A stretch of 64,000 bases of DNA from Bacteroidota bacterium (GTDB lineage Bacteria; Bacteroidota; Ignavibacteria; Kryptoniales; JAKASW01), in the NCBI GenBank assembly GCA_021825585.1, contig JAKAGT010000001.1, positions 1 to 64,000 on the forward strand, in the 5' to 3' direction. Positions 8,394-17,901 of this stretch are shown here, piece after piece (the first letter of the stretch is position 1; each line of letters opens with the position of its first letter). The position numbers and the translations under genes were made by a program. The notes beneath the pieces are model-generated. The model worked only from the letters and a program-made list of their open reading frames with translations, was not told where the DNA came from and made no database searches.

Positions 8394-8601
8394 GTTTCGG
8401 CGGTTGGCTATTTTGGCCACGCGAATGCACAAAATCTGAAAAGGCCGATTTTCATCGCAATCTTTCCGGCAGGCCCCGCGTTCTTGCAAGATGCTCTATC
8501 TTTCTTCAATTGTCAGGTATGTGAGTCAAAATCTGGCCAATGAAGACTCCTCGACGCAAACGTCGGGGAATGTACCCCTCAGCGATTCAAGTTTCCCGCG
8601 T

Positions 8602-9147
8602 TCATTCCGTCGCATCAGCCTCCTGGTCTGAACCGAGGGTGGCTGCACCAAACCCCTTCAGAAGCTCCCTGGCTCTCTGGACCTGCTCATCAAGGACGAA
8701 AATCCTCGCGGGTTCCAGCATAGGATAAGTCGCCAGGAAATACTCTCCCGCGATGTAGTAATCTATTTCAGAATCATCGAGCAATGACTTCAGCAGCGCG
8801 ATGTCTCCGACGTTTCGGGTTGAGAAAAACCTAGTGTATCTTTTGCTCTCCAATACCCTCGGCGGATTTACGGTATAGTCAAGAAAGGCCTCGCACTCAG
8901 GACAGTGGAACTTTCCCGACGCCCGATCATCTTCCGAAAGCTGGAGCTCACTTGAACAATTCGGGCAATCGATGCGGGCCGGGAGCATTGCTGCTGAGGC
9001 TTCGCCCTCTTTGGCCGCCTGGCACTTCGGGTTCCTGCAGTAATAGTACTCCCTCCCTTCATCCAGACATGACTCGCAATAGGGTTTGCCGCAAGAGTGA
9101 CAAACAGACAGTGCCTTTTTGTTCGGATGGTTTACACAGTATTCCAT
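8602..9147 (-). CDS. Zinc-finger (B-box-like) and DUF2007 protein
   Basis: A 181-residue cytoplasmic protein with three parts. Residues 1-45 carry a Cys/His-rich B-box-like finger (CxxHP, CHSCGKPYCESC, CRNPKC). Residues about 58-95 form a zinc ribbon (CPNCSSEL...CPECEAFL). Residues about 105-165 match the DUF2007 fold, a small ferredoxin-like domain (LKSLLDDSEIDYYIAGEY). The likely role is a metal-binding adaptor or regulator; no partner or activity can be read. GAGG lies 7 bases before the ATG. It follows panB by 94 bases and may be the end of the lipid A transcript. Confidence 0.72.
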   Translation of the reverse strand: MEYCVNHPNKKALSVCHSCGKPYCESCLDEGREYYYCRNPKCQAAKEGEASAAMLPARIDCPNCSSELQLSEDDRASGKFHCPECEAFLDYTVNPPRVLESKRYTRFFSTRNVGDIALLKSLLDDSEIDYYIAGEYFLATYPMLEPARIFVLDEQVQRARELLKGFGAATLGSDQEADATE

Positions 9148-9241
9148 CTCTTTCCTCTTTTTCTAAGTGAAGCAGAAACTCGTGCGAATCAGGTCCCTGC
9201 CTGACCGTTCGTCCAGATCTCACCGGGACAGATCTTCCCGT

Positions 9242-10072
9242 TCAGTAGCTCTCATCAATCGACGGAAATTTTCCCTTCTTCACGTCGTCTTTGTACCGGA
9301 GAAATGCATTATGCATTTCTTCAGCGATGTTCGCGTAGTGACGCACGAACCGCGGCTTAAACTCCTGAGTCAGTCCGACCATATCGGCATAAACAAGAAT
9401 CTGGCCGTCGCATGACGGGCCGGCACCTATCCCGATTGTAGGGACTTTCACTCCCTTCGTTACTTTTACAGCCAGTCCGGCTGGGATCTTCTCGAGAACG
9501 ATGGCAAACACTCCGGCCGCTTCGAGGAGCTTCGCGTCGGCAAGTATCTGCGATGCTTCGTCCTTATCTTCTCCCCGCGGTCTGTATCCGCCGAACTTGT
9601 TGATGGACTGCGGCGTCAGCCCCAGGTGGCCCATGACCGGAATTCCGATTTCATTCATGCGTCTTATGGACTCGGCAATTGCTTTTCCCCCTTCGACCTT
9701 TACGCCGCTTGCGCCGGTCTCTTTGAGAATTCTTCCCGCGTTCCTCAACGCCTCCTCGGTCTCGACCTGAAAGCTCATGAAGGGCATGTCGACAATGACA
9801 AGGGAGCGTTTTACCGCGCGGACCACCGTCTTGGCGTGATAAATCATTTCGTCGAGAGTGACCGGTATGGTCGTGCTGTTCCCCTGGAATACGTTGGAGA
9901 GGGAATCGCCGACCAGAATTATGTCTATACCAGCCTCATCGAGCAACCTCGCCGTGATAGCATCGTACGCGGTGAGTGCTGCAATCTTCTCGCCTTTTTC
10001 CTTCGATTGGATGATGGTGCGGGTCGTTACGGCCTTCGCCTTATCTAAAGCTGCCTCAGATTTGTCCGGCAT
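9242..10072 (-). CDS. panB: 3-methyl-2-oxobutanoate hydroxymethyltransferase
   Basis: A 276-residue PanB, which adds a hydroxymethyl group from methylene-THF to alpha-ketoisovalerate to make ketopantoate, the first committed step of pantothenate synthesis. Signatures are [17 protein letters not shown] near the start, [11 protein letters not shown] (metal-binding Asp), the VDMPFMSF segment, VKVEGG, and [15 protein letters not shown] in the middle. Length matches the family (about 265-280). AGGAGAGG sits before the ATG. No other pan gene lies in the window; it is downstream of the lipM-like gene. Confidence 0.95.
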   Translation of the reverse strand: MPDKSEAALDKAKAVTTRTIIQSKEKGEKIAALTAYDAITARLLDEAGIDIILVGDSLSNVFQGNSTTIPVTLDEMIYHAKTVVRAVKRSLVIVDMPFMSFQVETEEALRNAGRILKETGASGVKVEGGKAIAESIRRMNEIGIPVMGHLGLTPQSINKFGGYRPRGEDKDEASQILADAKLLEAAGVFAIVLEKIPAGLAVKVTKGVKVPTIGIGAGPSCDGQILVYADMVGLTQEFKPRFVRHYANIAEEMHNAFLRYKDDVKKGKFPSIDESY

Positions 10073-10113
10073 GATCGACCTCTCCTTGTGATTAACCGAC
10101 CGAAATCGGCTGT

Positions 10114-10935
10114 TTACGGATTCTCGAATTGTGCCGGGGCCCGGGAAAACTGCCCCTCAGCGGAAACACTTCCACTCTCGAATGTGAATTCGGCGCCGAG
10201 AACCTCTTCGAATCCCCTGGCAACCGCGTTCCTCACTCTCTCCTCATTCACATCACTTCCAAGAATCTCTCTCAGCGTCACGGTATGTTCGTCAAGGTCC
10301 TTTTTTGTCTTCTCTCTCAGCTCATTGCCGATAAGGAGATACTTCACAATCTCCTTGTGAAACTCCCCGATCAGAATCGAGCCATGCTGAAGGAGGACCT
10401 CGCCGAACCTGTGCTGCGCGCTTCCGACCAGCTTCCTGCCTTTGTATTCCACTTCATAGACCGCCGACGTCGAGAAACATGGAATAGTGGACGGATCACG
10501 AAACAGTTTCCTGAAATCGGCGGAGCTTTGGGACAGCTGCAGGTCGGCACCGAGCAACCGGAGCCCCCGCACAAGGGCATTGCTGATCAGGCTATAACTC
10601 TCGCCGACCGACTGCCCGCCTGTTCCCATCACGACCGAGTACGTCAGCTCTTCGGCATGCAATACAGCTTTGCCCCCGGTAGGCCGCTTCACAACCTCAA
10701 CTCCTTCCCGATCGGCAAGGGCAACGTCTATGTCCGACAATTCCTGGTTTCTCCCGAGAGAAATGCAGTAAGGCTTCCAACCGTAGAATCGGAGAATTGG
10801 CATGCCGGTCCTGCCGAATTGCCCGACCAGCTCCAAATCAAAATCCATGTTGAACCGGCCGTCGTGTTCTCCCGAGTCAATGCGGCTCCAGCCGCGAGGT
10901 GCCACAGTTCTCTCGGATTTCAGACCGGCGCCCAC
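10114..10935 (-). CDS. Octanoyltransferase / lipoate-protein ligase A family (LipM-like)
   Basis: A GTG at 10935 is preferred: it follows the lpxA stop by one base and has AGGGG just upstream, giving 273 residues. The protein has the family start [18 protein letters not shown], the loop [18 protein letters not shown] and the block [23 protein letters not shown]. The cysteine there corresponds to the acyl-accepting Cys of LipM/LipL, so transfer of octanoyl groups from ACP to GcvH-type or E2 proteins is more likely than ATP-dependent lipoate ligation. Which of the two cannot be settled by eye. Confidence 0.8.
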   Translation of the reverse strand: MGAGLKSERTVAPRGWSRIDSGEHDGRFNMDFDLELVGQFGRTGMPILRFYGWKPYCISLGRNQELSDIDVALADREGVEVVKRPTGGKAVLHAEELTYSVVMGTGGQSVGESYSLISNALVRGLRLLGADLQLSQSSADFRKLFRDPSTIPCFSTSAVYEVEYKGRKLVGSAQHRFGEVLLQHGSILIGEFHKEIVKYLLIGNELREKTKKDLDEHTVTLREILGSDVNEERVRNAVARGFEEVLGAEFTFESGSVSAEGQFSRAPAQFENP

Positions 10936-10936
10936 G

Positions 10937-11716
10937 TTAGCCCCTGATGATCCCTCTGGAAGATGCCTTGACAAAATTCAGGACGTTCGAAGCTTCGTCC
11001 GAGCCGCTGAATTCGCTCTCAATTCTCATCACCGCTTCGCTCACCATCATTCCGGATGAATACAGAACCCGGTATATATTCTCAATACTCTCGATCCGTT
11101 CCCGGGTGAAGCCCCTCCTGCGAAGGCCGATGACATTCACGCCGTCGTACCTCAGCGGTTCCCGCCCTGCAAGAACATAGGGAGGAACGTCCTTGGACAC
11201 CCTCAACCCTCCGCCGATCATAGAATGCGACCCGATATTCACGAATTGATGGATCGGCGTCAGGCCGCCGATCGTAACCCATTCGCCGATGTGGACATGC
11301 CCCGCCAGGGTTACTGCGTTTGCGAGGATGCACCGGCTTCCGACTCTGCAATCATGCGCCACGTGCACATATGCCATCAACAGGCAATCGGATCCGATTA
11401 CGGTCTTTCCGGTTTCCACGGTGCCGCGGTGGAGAGTGCAGTACTCCCGGACAACCGTATTATCGCCGAGTTCCAGGATGGTCTTTTCGTCCCTGTACTT
11501 CAGATCCTGAGGAGCATTCGAGACAACTGCTCCGTGGTGGATGGTGCAGCTTTTCCCGATACGCGCGCCGTTCGCGATGTACGCCGAGGAGGCCACTGTG
11601 CTGCCGTCTCCTATAACGACGTCGTCTTCAATGACAGTGAAGGGCCCGACGCTTACCCCATCTCCAAGCTCCGCACGGGGGGAGACTACTGCTCTTGGAT
11701 CAATCGAAGTGGACAT
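10937..11716 (-). CDS. lpxA: UDP-N-acetylglucosamine acyltransferase
   Basis: A 259-residue left-handed beta-helix enzyme that transfers a 3-hydroxyacyl chain from ACP to UDP-GlcNAc, the first step of lipid A synthesis. The hexapeptide repeats start at residue 4 (IDPRAVVSPRAELGDGVSVGPF) and run to about 185. The catalytic-region motif HHGAVVSNAPQDLKY is present, with VHVAHDCRVG following. The C-terminal helical region is GLRRRGFTRERIESIENIYR. It lies 8 bases after lpxC-fabZ and its stop touches the lipM-like start, in the lpxD-lpxC-fabZ-lpxA order. Confidence 0.96.
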   Translation of the reverse strand: MSTSIDPRAVVSPRAELGDGVSVGPFTVIEDDVVIGDGSTVASSAYIANGARIGKSCTIHHGAVVSNAPQDLKYRDEKTILELGDNTVVREYCTLHRGTVETGKTVIGSDCLLMAYVHVAHDCRVGSRCILANAVTLAGHVHIGEWVTIGGLTPIHQFVNIGSHSMIGGGLRVSKDVPPYVLAGREPLRYDGVNVIGLRRRGFTRERIESIENIYRVLYSSGMMVSEAVMRIESEFSGSDEASNVLNFVKASSRGIIRG

Positions 11717-11724
11717 TCACCTAT

Positions 11725-13143
11725 TCACTTTCCGCCGGATGGTTCGCTGTTTGCGTCGACAATGGCCGCGGTCATTTCAGCTTCGGCAACCAGCGTCCCG
11801 TCAACAAAAGCCTTTCCTGTCATGCTTGCTATCTTGCTCCTTCTGGAGACCATTTCTACCTGCATCACCAGCTGATCTCCCGGAACCACGGTTTTTCTGA
11901 ACTTCACGTTGTTAAGGGACATGAAGTATACCAGCTTCCCGTCGGCGTTTTCCATTCCGTTCAGCAACAGGATCCCGCCGGTCTGCGCCATCGCTTCGAC
12001 TATCAGCACTCCTGGCATCACAGGCTTCGACGGGAAATGCCCCTCGAAGAACGGCTCATTCGAAGAGACGTTTTTTATTCCGACCACCTTCTCATCCAGC
12101 TTGAAGTCGACGATCTTGTCGACAAGCAGGAACGGGTAGCGGTGAGGAAGAATCCTTTTTATGGCATCGATGTCGAAAATCACACCGGCAGTCTTCGTAA
12201 ACTGGTATTTCTTGACGATTTTCTTCTGCTGGTACAGCTTCCGGATCTTCCTCGCAAACTCAACATTATGCGAATGGCCGGGCCTGGCAGCCAAAATCTG
12301 GGCCTTCATGGGTGCACCAACCAACGCCAGATCCCCCAGGAGATCCAGGAGCTTGTGGCGTGCAGGTTCATTCTTGAACCGCAGCATCTTATCGTTCAGG
12401 ATACCGCTTGAACCGAGTATCACCGACCCGTTGATCTTAAGTTTCTGCGCGAGCTTCTTGAGCTCAGCAGGCTCCATCTCATCGTCGACAATGACTATGG
12501 CGTTGTCGAGGTTGCCCCCCTTGATAAGACCGTTTTCCCTCAGCATTTCGACCTCCTTCAGGAAACAGAAAGTCCTGGAAGAAGAAAACTCGCTGACAAA
12601 CTCCTTCTCGAGAGAAAACATGCCGGTGTGCTGGCTACCGAGCGCCGGATTCCTGTAGTCGATCATTATAGTAACTCTGAAGTCATCGAGGGGAAGTGCC
12701 ACCATCTGCACTTCTTTCTTCTCGTCCAGGTACTCCACAGTCTGATCGATTATCAGATAATCTTTTGGAGCTTCCTGCACGGTGAAGCCCGCACTGAGGA
12801 GGGCTTCGACAAAAGGCTGCGCGCTCCCGTCGCCGACAGGCGGTTCCGCGGCGTCAAGCTCTATAGTTATATTGTCAATCTCCAAACCCGCAACCGCGGC
12901 AAGGACGTGTTCCACGGTGTGGACTTTGACATCGCCGATGCCTAGCGTGGTACCGCGCGAAACATCCACAACGAAATCGGCCAATGCCGGAATCTCAGGG
13001 TTCCCACCGACATCCGTGCGCCGGAAGACGATCCCATGATTCTCCGGAGCCGGGAGAAACGTAATTGTCGAATCACATCCGGTGTGCAGTCCGACACCCG
13101 ACAGGGAAACTTTTTTTGTAATGGTACGCTGTTGGACAAGCAT
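11725..13143 (-). CDS. lpxC-fabZ: Bifunctional LpxC deacetylase / FabZ dehydratase
   Basis: A 472-residue fusion. Residues 1 to about 300 are LpxC, the zinc deacetylase that commits UDP-acyl-GlcNAc to lipid A, with zinc-ligand regions HTVEHVLAAVAG (about 75) and HKLLDLLGDLALVG, plus the catalytic-His region RPGHSHNVEF. Residues about 325-465 are FabZ, a 3-hydroxyacyl-ACP dehydratase, with HRYPFLLVDKI and NEPFFEGHFPSKPVMPGVLIVEAMAQTGG. The fusion is typical of Bacteroidota and helps place the organism. It starts 8 bases past the lpxD stop. Confidence 0.96.
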   Translation of the reverse strand: MLVQQRTITKKVSLSGVGLHTGCDSTITFLPAPENHGIVFRRTDVGGNPEIPALADFVVDVSRGTTLGIGDVKVHTVEHVLAAVAGLEIDNITIELDAAEPPVGDGSAQPFVEALLSAGFTVQEAPKDYLIIDQTVEYLDEKKEVQMVALPLDDFRVTIMIDYRNPALGSQHTGMFSLEKEFVSEFSSSRTFCFLKEVEMLRENGLIKGGNLDNAIVIVDDEMEPAELKKLAQKLKINGSVILGSSGILNDKMLRFKNEPARHKLLDLLGDLALVGAPMKAQILAARPGHSHNVEFARKIRKLYQQKKIVKKYQFTKTAGVIFDIDAIKRILPHRYPFLLVDKIVDFKLDEKVVGIKNVSSNEPFFEGHFPSKPVMPGVLIVEAMAQTGGILLLNGMENADGKLVYFMSLNNVKFRKTVVPGDQLVMQVEMVSRRSKIASMTGKAFVDGTLVAEAEMTAAIVDANSEPSGGK

Positions 13144-13151
13144 CTATATGG

Positions 13152-14186
13152 TTACTCCTTATCTGTCAGTTTCTCAACCTTGTGCTGCAAAACAGTAAAT
13201 TCTTCGATGATTTTGGGGAGCATTCTCAAAGCTCCTTCGATCCGCTTTGACTCGCGAAGCTCTTTCGCCGGAGAACCGAAATATGATTTCCCCGGTTCCC
13301 TTATGGATTTGGAAATACCCGACTGCGCACCGATGGATGTGTGGTCTGCTATCTCAATGTGACCGGCAAATCCTACCTGACCGCCTATCATGCAGTTCTT
13401 CCCTATCTTCGTGCTCCCCGAAATCCCCGTCTGGGCCGCAATCACGGTGTTCTCTCCGACGACGACATTATGTGCAATCTGGATCAGGTTGTCCAGCTTC
13501 GCTCCCTTACAAATCCTTGTTTCTCCGATGGTTGCGCGGTCTATCGAACAATTCGAGCCGACCTCAACATCGTCCTCGATGACGACTATTCCCATCTGAG
13601 GAATCTTCTCGTATGTCCCATCCTCCTTCGGGGCAAATCCGAATCCGTCGCTCCCGATGACCGTGCCGCTATGAACGATAACCCTTTTCCCGATGCGACA
13701 ACCCTGATAGACTGTCACATTCGGATAGATCAAAGAATCTTCTCCCACTTCCGATTTTTCGCCAAGCACTACGCCGTGCGAAATCCTCGCTCTGTCGCCT
13801 ACCGTCGCACCGTCAAGCACGCTGGCAAATGCGCCGATCCTCACATCCTTGCCGAGCGCCGCACCCGGTGAGACAAAAGCGAGAGGATGTATGCCTGGCG
13901 GAAGAGGCTCGCGCGGCGGGAGGATACTCTTCAACGCCAAAACGAAAGCCACGTACGGGTCTTTTGCCCGCAACAGAACGACGTCTGACCGATCCGTCCT
14001 GAATGTCTCCGAGACGAGAACGGCAGACGCTCGTGTGGTCGAAACATACTTCTCATATTTGGGATTCGCCAGAAAAGTAAGTTCCCCGGATTTAGCCTCT
14101 TCGATTTTTCCGACCCCGGTTATCTCGGCATCGCCGTTCCCGTCGACAGTTGCTCCGATAATCCGGGCGATATCGGACACCTTCAT
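13152..14186 (-). CDS. lpxD: UDP-3-O-acylglucosamine N-acyltransferase
   Basis: LpxD adds the second 3-hydroxyacyl chain in lipid A synthesis. The 344-residue protein has an N-terminal uridine-binding domain (ITGVGKIEEAKSGELTFLANPKYEKY), hexapeptide repeats from about residue 100 to 290, and the catalytic-region segment NLIQIAHNVVVGENTVIAAQTGISGS. The ATG at 14186 overlaps the upstream stop by one base (TGATG) and is preferred to the TTG three bases earlier. Next gene is lpxC-fabZ after 8 bases. Confidence 0.95.
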   Translation of the reverse strand: MKVSDIARIIGATVDGNGDAEITGVGKIEEAKSGELTFLANPKYEKYVSTTRASAVLVSETFRTDRSDVVLLRAKDPYVAFVLALKSILPPREPLPPGIHPLAFVSPGAALGKDVRIGAFASVLDGATVGDRARISHGVVLGEKSEVGEDSLIYPNVTVYQGCRIGKRVIVHSGTVIGSDGFGFAPKEDGTYEKIPQMGIVVIEDDVEVGSNCSIDRATIGETRICKGAKLDNLIQIAHNVVVGENTVIAAQTGISGSTKIGKNCMIGGQVGFAGHIEIADHTSIGAQSGISKSIREPGKSYFGSPAKELRESKRIEGALRMLPKIIEEFTVLQHKVEKLTDKE

Positions 14187-14785
14187 CAATTACCGCCCGG
14201 CGGGGCAGGAGCAGGCTGTGTTGCCCCGGGCATCGCAGTCCCGGGCTGAGTAGCACCGGGGACTTTCAGCTTGTCCAGGACCAGCTGGGTCACATCGTAC
14301 TTGTCGTTGGCGTACATCATAAGGATCTGCCCGCTCTTGTCGAAAATATAATCGTAGTTACCTTCCTTCGCGACATCCTGGATTGCCTGCATGACTTTTG
14401 CCTGAACGGGCTGCATGATGGCCTTCTGCTGCTGGTAAAGATCGCCGTTCTGACCGAACCTCTGGTTCCTCAGGTCGATGATCTTCTTCTGCATGTCGCT
14501 CAACTTCTGTTCCTCCTGAACACGGGCCTGTTCCGGAAGTATGAGCCGCCTCTTCTGGTAATCGTTGGATTCCTGCTGCAACTGATTCTGCATCTTGTTT
14601 ATCTCAGCTTCCCACTGCGAAACGAGTGCATCCAGTTTACCCTGGGCCTCGACAGCTGCAGGGAGTTCTTTCATTATTTGCTGAGTGTCGACCCAGCCTA
14701 TTTTCTGCTGGGCGAATCCGGCTGCGCTCGTTGTCAGCAGCCAACCGCCGACGAGCAGCCACATTTTCCAAGCGCCTGCTTTCAT
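14186..14785 (-). CDS. OmpH/Skp family periplasmic chaperone, second copy
   Basis: A 199-residue OmpH/Skp-like protein. The start at 14785 is preferred to a TTG at 14797 because GAGG precedes it and a signal peptide follows (MKAGAWKMWLLVGGWLLTTSAAGFAQ). The body is a long coiled coil (residues about 45-130, rich in Gln, Glu and Lys) flanked by the small beta segments IGWVDTQQIM and YDYIFDKSGQILMMY. The last about 20 residues are Pro/Gly/Ala-rich. Skp chaperones carry unfolded outer membrane proteins to BamA, encoded just upstream. Confidence 0.88.
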   Translation of the reverse strand: MKAGAWKMWLLVGGWLLTTSAAGFAQQKIGWVDTQQIMKELPAAVEAQGKLDALVSQWEAEINKMQNQLQQESNDYQKRRLILPEQARVQEEQKLSDMQKKIIDLRNQRFGQNGDLYQQQKAIMQPVQAKVMQAIQDVAKEGNYDYIFDKSGQILMMYANDKYDVTQLVLDKLKVPGATQPGTAMPGATQPAPAPPGGN

Positions 14786-14802
14786 ATTAAGCCTCAAATA
14801 TT

Positions 14803-15354
14803 TTAGTTAGTCGAACGCCTCAGGATATCCAGTACTTTGTAGGTCAAGTCGTAGGAAGGATCGGCGTACAAGACCACCGCGAGGTCTTCACGTTTGTCAA
14901 GGACGTACTGCATCTTCTGGTCTTTAGCGACCTGGGCGATAACCTTATAAACCTTGTCGCGAATAGGCTTCAGCAATTTCTCTCTCATCTGATCGAGTTC
15001 TCCACCCTGACCGACTTTCTCCTGACGGTAAGCGAGAATCTGCTGCTGGAGACCGTTGATTTCCTGCTGCGCCTGCTGCTTCGCCTGGTCAGTCATCATT
15101 CCCTGCTGCTTCGTATACGCATCGACCTTGTTCTGGTATTCCGTAGACATCTGGTTGACGGTATCGCTCCAAGCCTTCATCAGTCCATCGAGCTTCCGCT
15201 GCGCCGCCTGGGCCTCCGGCAGTTGATCCAGGATCGTGGCTGAATTCACATAACCTATCTTCATTGGAGCATCCTTCGGAGACACCGCGAACATAAATCC
15301 GAGAGCGGACAGAATAACCGCGGACGAGAGCAAAACGATGAATTTTTCTTTCAC
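14803..15354 (-). CDS. OmpH/Skp family periplasmic chaperone, first copy
   Basis: A 183-residue OmpH/Skp-like protein starting at GTG with GAGG 6 bases before it. An N-terminal hydrophobic segment (FIVLLSSAVILSALGFMFAV) acts as a signal peptide or anchor; there is no clear AxA site. The coiled coil covers about residues 50-125 and the body pattern IGYVNSATILDQLPEAQAAQRKLD is typical. It is similar in layout to the next gene, suggesting tandem duplication, with a Skp trimer or heterotrimer as a possibility. It lies 46 bases after bamA. Confidence 0.88.
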   Translation of the reverse strand: MKEKFIVLLSSAVILSALGFMFAVSPKDAPMKIGYVNSATILDQLPEAQAAQRKLDGLMKAWSDTVNQMSTEYQNKVDAYTKQQGMMTDQAKQQAQQEINGLQQQILAYRQEKVGQGGELDQMREKLLKPIRDKVYKVIAQVAKDQKMQYVLDKREDLAVVLYADPSYDLTYKVLDILRRSTN

Positions 15355-15400
15355 TTCTAACCTCTTTTTTTGTTTAGAATAAAATTAACTAACGTTGAAC

Positions 15401-17770
15401 TCAAAAACTCTTGCCGAACTGAAATTCAAAGTGCCAGCCCGACGGCGGCCCACCGGGAGCTACAGGGTCAAAACCGTAGCCGTAGTCAAATCCGATTAGT
15501 CCTATCGGGTTGATCATGACACGTGCTCCGAATCCGGCGGCACGGTCAAGCTGGAAAATGTTCGTATGGTTCAGGTCCGTGTACACATTGCCTCCCTCCG
15601 CAAACAGCAGAGTATACAGCGGAATGGGATCCTGAAGCAGCGAGAATCGCAGCTCCAGGGTCTGTTTGAACATTACCTTGCCCCCGATAGGCGTACCGCT
15701 GGCCGTATTGGGAGATTTGGGACCCACCATCTGATCGGGATAACCTCGCAGCGGCGTGGTCGAAATATATCCGAGTCCGGTGCCGCCCATGAAGAAAAGG
15801 TCTATGGGATTGACATTTCCGTGATTCGTCATCGAGCCTATGACGCCGAAAAGAGTCCCGCTGTAAAGGACGATCCGGTCACTGCCGAGGATAGGCGTGT
15901 AAAAATCCGCGGAAAATACGTGCTTGTGGAAGTTTATCGTACCCGGCAGAATCGGACCGCCGGCTATCTCATCTGTCAGCGAAACGCTCGAGCCGACGGA
16001 AGGAAATATCGGACTGTCCGTGCTGTTCCTTGAGATTACCTGTGTGAGGCTTATCTCGTCGTACGATCCCACTTTGTACACTCCGCCGCCGTTGGCGATG
16101 TTGTTGTTCTGTACCGTGAATATCCAGTCCGCTCTGAACCAGTTGTCCGGCCACCTCAACCTGCGTCCAACGCTCACAGAGCCTCCGGTCATTCGCAGAT
16201 CGTAGTAATAGGTCTGGCGTGTATCGAATACGTTCACTCCCAGAGAAGTCGGAGTGTTCATGAACCACGGTTCGGTAAATCCGAGCTGGAAGGTCCTGTA
16301 GTACGTGCTCACACCGAACTGCCAGTTGAAGTTGAGGCTTTCACCGGCGCCGCCCTGAAGCGGATGCCTTATGTCGAAATTATTGAAGCTTACCCCGATC
16401 GCGCCTGTGAAGCCGTACGCCTGGCTGTATCCGACGGACATGTTAAATGTATCGCTCGATTTCTCTTTGACCGCGTATGTCACGTCTACGGTAGAGTCGT
16501 TGACAATGTAGTAATCAGGCTTGATCTTCTCGGGATCGAAGTAGTTCATCTGCGAAAGCTGCCTGACGCTTCTGATTATCATCGCACGCGAGAAATAATC
16601 GCCGGGTACGGTGAAGAGCTCCCGCCGGATAACCCTGTCCTCAGTTTTGGAATTCCCGCTGATAAGTACCTCTCCGATGCGAAATTGATTCCGTTCATAC
16701 ACTCTTATCTTCAAGTCGATGGAGTCGGGTGGGACGCGGATCTCTTCCGGCTCGACGTTGAAAGTCAGATAGCCGCTGTCGAGATACAGAGAAGCGACGT
16801 CCGTTTGTGCCTTGTTGCCGCGAAGGTTCTCATCGAACATGACCTTGTCATAAACATCGCCCGACTTCAGTCCAAGCCGCTCGTTCAGGACACTCGACGG
16901 AAATTTCGTGTTTCCCTCCCAGACTATGCGCCTTATGTAATATTTCTTTCCCTCATACAGATTGATATGAATGTACATCCACTTTTTGTTCGGACCGTAC
17001 CATATCGAATCCGAGAGAATGGATGCATCGATATACCCATTCTTCCGGTAAAGGTCCAGAAGGTTCTGTTTGTCGTCCTGAAATTTCTTCGCGTCGAACT
17101 TCGAACTCTGCCAGAACATCCACCATACGTCCTGGTGCGTATCCTTCATAGCCCCGCGCAGCTGGCCGGCCGAGAAGTTTTTGTTTCCGCTGAACGTTAT
17201 GGACTTAATTCTTACCTCTTTGCCCTCATCGATATTTATCTCGAGATTGACCCGCGCGCCTGCCGTATCGGCAACAGGCACAAGCTTCGGCTCGATCTTC
17301 GCAAGGAGATAACCTTTGTCCTCATATTTCTTCTTGAGGTTATACACGAAAGTGCTCAGGTCCTGCGGATTGACTATTTGCCCTCTTACGAGATTTATCT
17401 CGTCTTTGATGTCCTTCTCACTGAGCTCGTGATTTCCCTTTATAATGATGTCGGCCAGCCTGGGATATTCTTCGACCTTAATCAGCAGGAAGACCCCTTC
17501 TCCGATCCTCTTGTCGATGAGAATTTCGATATCCGAGAAAATCCCCAGCGACCAGAGTTGTTTTATCGCCTGGCGGATCTTGTCTCCGCCCGGCGTAATA
17601 TCGCCGCCAACCTGCAGACCCGAATATCTAATGATTGCCGATGCATCGGTGAGCTTGTTGCCCTCGACAGATATCCCGAGAATCTTCAGCGGCTGAGGCT
17701 TTTCCGGCGTTTGAGCATAAACGGCACCTGTCAGCGAGGCCATGGCCAGGAACAAAAAAAGATACTTCAT
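15401..17770 (-). CDS. bamA: Outer membrane protein assembly factor BamA
   Basis: A 789-residue Omp85 protein, the core of the machinery that inserts beta-barrel proteins into the outer membrane. A signal peptide (MKYLFLFLAMASLTGAVYAQ) precedes five POTRA domains (about 25-445; for example ILGISVEGNKLTDASAI, IIIKGNHELSEKDI, IRRIVWEGNTKFPSSVLNERL, IGEVLISGNSKTEDRVIRRE). The C-terminal barrel carries the conserved loop segment GTGLGYISTTPLRGYPDQ and ends in aromatic Phe (FGKSF), the expected sorting residue. Upstream is uppS; downstream are two skp genes and the lipid A genes. Confidence 0.96.
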   Translation of the reverse strand: MKYLFLFLAMASLTGAVYAQTPEKPQPLKILGISVEGNKLTDASAIIRYSGLQVGGDITPGGDKIRQAIKQLWSLGIFSDIEILIDKRIGEGVFLLIKVEEYPRLADIIIKGNHELSEKDIKDEINLVRGQIVNPQDLSTFVYNLKKKYEDKGYLLAKIEPKLVPVADTAGARVNLEINIDEGKEVRIKSITFSGNKNFSAGQLRGAMKDTHQDVWWMFWQSSKFDAKKFQDDKQNLLDLYRKNGYIDASILSDSIWYGPNKKWMYIHINLYEGKKYYIRRIVWEGNTKFPSSVLNERLGLKSGDVYDKVMFDENLRGNKAQTDVASLYLDSGYLTFNVEPEEIRVPPDSIDLKIRVYERNQFRIGEVLISGNSKTEDRVIRRELFTVPGDYFSRAMIIRSVRQLSQMNYFDPEKIKPDYYIVNDSTVDVTYAVKEKSSDTFNMSVGYSQAYGFTGAIGVSFNNFDIRHPLQGGAGESLNFNWQFGVSTYYRTFQLGFTEPWFMNTPTSLGVNVFDTRQTYYYDLRMTGGSVSVGRRLRWPDNWFRADWIFTVQNNNIANGGGVYKVGSYDEISLTQVISRNSTDSPIFPSVGSSVSLTDEIAGGPILPGTINFHKHVFSADFYTPILGSDRIVLYSGTLFGVIGSMTNHGNVNPIDLFFMGGTGLGYISTTPLRGYPDQMVGPKSPNTASGTPIGGKVMFKQTLELRFSLLQDPIPLYTLLFAEGGNVYTDLNHTNIFQLDRAAGFGARVMINPIGLIGFDYGYGFDPVAPGGPPSGWHFEFQFGKSF

Positions 17771-17901
17771 CCTACTCCGATACTTTCCATAAATTTTGTA
17801 TTATACGCGAACAATGCGCCTCTCAGGAACCGCGCGACATTAACTCGTTAGACGCACGAAATATGCAGCGGTTACTATCACAGTGCGAGGTGATTGAATC
17901 A

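Noticed and set aside
8256-8489. 77-residue minus-strand ORF in the cold-shock leader region
   Set aside because: It covers the promoter and has no family motif or ribosome binding site.
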